Shown here in pieces: positions 63,896 through 64,000 of a DNA stretch of 64,000 nt. The position numbers and the translations under genes were made by a program. Each line of letters opens with the position of its first letter. The first letter of the stretch is position 1. The notes beneath the pieces were generated by a model. It searched no databases, was not told the DNA's origin, and saw nothing but the letters and a program-made list of their open reading frames with translations. The DNA comes from Methanothermobacter wolfeii (lineage in GTDB: Archaea > Methanobacteriota > Methanobacteria > Methanobacteriales > Methanothermobacteraceae), in the NCBI RefSeq assembly GCF_025397995.1, contig NZ_CP104550.1, positions 328,001 to 392,000 of the forward strand, read 5' to 3'.

Positions 63896-64000
63896 GGGCT
63901 AGACTGGAGGGTTAGGGGTCCTCTGTAAGCGCAAATCCCCTATACGGCGCGGTCGAAGTTCAGGGGACGGCTGGCTAACCGTTCGCCGGCCCTGGAGGCT
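63896..64000 (+). ncRNA. Signal recognition particle RNA (7S RNA), 5' part
   Basis: The last 105 bases look like the Alu domain of archaeal SRP RNA: a G/C-rich 5' end beginning GGGCTAG, the UGUAA turn in CTCTGTAAGCGC, the two loops that can meet (around 63930-63980) and the stem GGCTGGC...GCCGGCC. SRP RNA with SRP54 and SRP19 targets proteins to the membrane. The gene is cut by the window end; about 200 more bases are expected. A TATA box at the right distance supports the start. Confidence 0.82.

Overview
The window comes from a hydrogenotrophic methanogen of the order Methanobacteriales, most likely a Methanothermobacter (M. thermautotrophicus or a close relative). The grounds are hdrC-hdrB, the thiol:fumarate reductase subunit tfrB, a block of methanogenesis marker genes followed by nifB, 2-phosphoglycerate kinase, diphthine synthase, Nob1, Trm5, and archaeal TATA promoters combined with strong GGAGGTGA-type ribosome binding sites. 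No insertion sequence, CRISPR array, tRNA or rRNA gene was seen. The window looks like ordinary chromosome, densely packed, with short overlapping operons. The strain cannot be named from the sequence alone.

Layout. 1-3.7 kb: carotenoid/isoprenoid genes (cut phytoene synthase, UbiA prenyltransferase, a CruF gene split by a frameshift), a nitrilase and mntP. 4-8.8 kb: MoxR/VWA pair, nucS, an M48 protease. 8.9-13 kb: ferredoxin, MetX-like hydrolase, a HIT gene with an in-frame stop inside the histidine triad, a ferritin-like protein and a DUF362 iron-sulfur protein. 13-21 kb: nadA, the rnz-mscS-sortase-roadblock operon, nadC, a histone-fold-like protein, ZPR1 and a 2PGK-like kinase. 21-25 kb: DUF1611-sepF-DUF2226-minD, a probable cell-division or surface-positioning cluster. 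26-32 kb: two FilR1-type regulators, glyS-dcd-DUF1512, trmJ. 32-40 kb: tfrB, iorAB, an ACT protein, paaK and a sodium:solute symporter with a small partner, which together look like an aryl-acid uptake, activation and carboxylation module. 40-44 kb: YhgE-type membrane protein, PRC-barrel protein, a tiny zinc protein overlapping pyrE, moaB. 43.8-44.45 kb: a 657-base gene-free stretch full of nested inverted repeats. 44.5-53.6 kb: nob1, DUF2117, then mmp2-mmp3-mmp6-DUF2111-mmp5-mmp15-mmp17-nifB and mtnA. 53.6-64 kb: trm5, dphB, methyltransferase, ArcS-like protein, hdrC-hdrB, DUF749, DUF2096, phosphoesterase, 2-phosphoglycerate kinase, CBS protein, phosphate permease, and the 5' end of the SRP (7S) RNA at the window edge.

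How the parts fit. HdrBC and TfrB are the CoB-S-S-CoM side of methanogenesis. The marker genes are tied by published work to maturation and activation of methyl-coenzyme M reductase. The radical SAM protein NifB, which makes the carbide iron-sulfur core of nitrogenase cofactors, lies directly behind mmp17 rather than among nif genes; this fits a supply of complex clusters to the reductase activation machinery.

Most unusual points: the UGA inside the HIT triad; the split cruF; three genes (nitrilase, the 8.4 kb unknown, glyS) whose best ribosome binding site points at ATT or CTG; an HdrC frame with a 142-residue acidic N-terminal extension and a second good start at the classical position; a probable structured leader of iorA; foldable modules between moaB and nob1; and a repeated pattern of near-identical 15-26 base direct repeats, mostly 40-65 bases apart, at gene ends and promoters.
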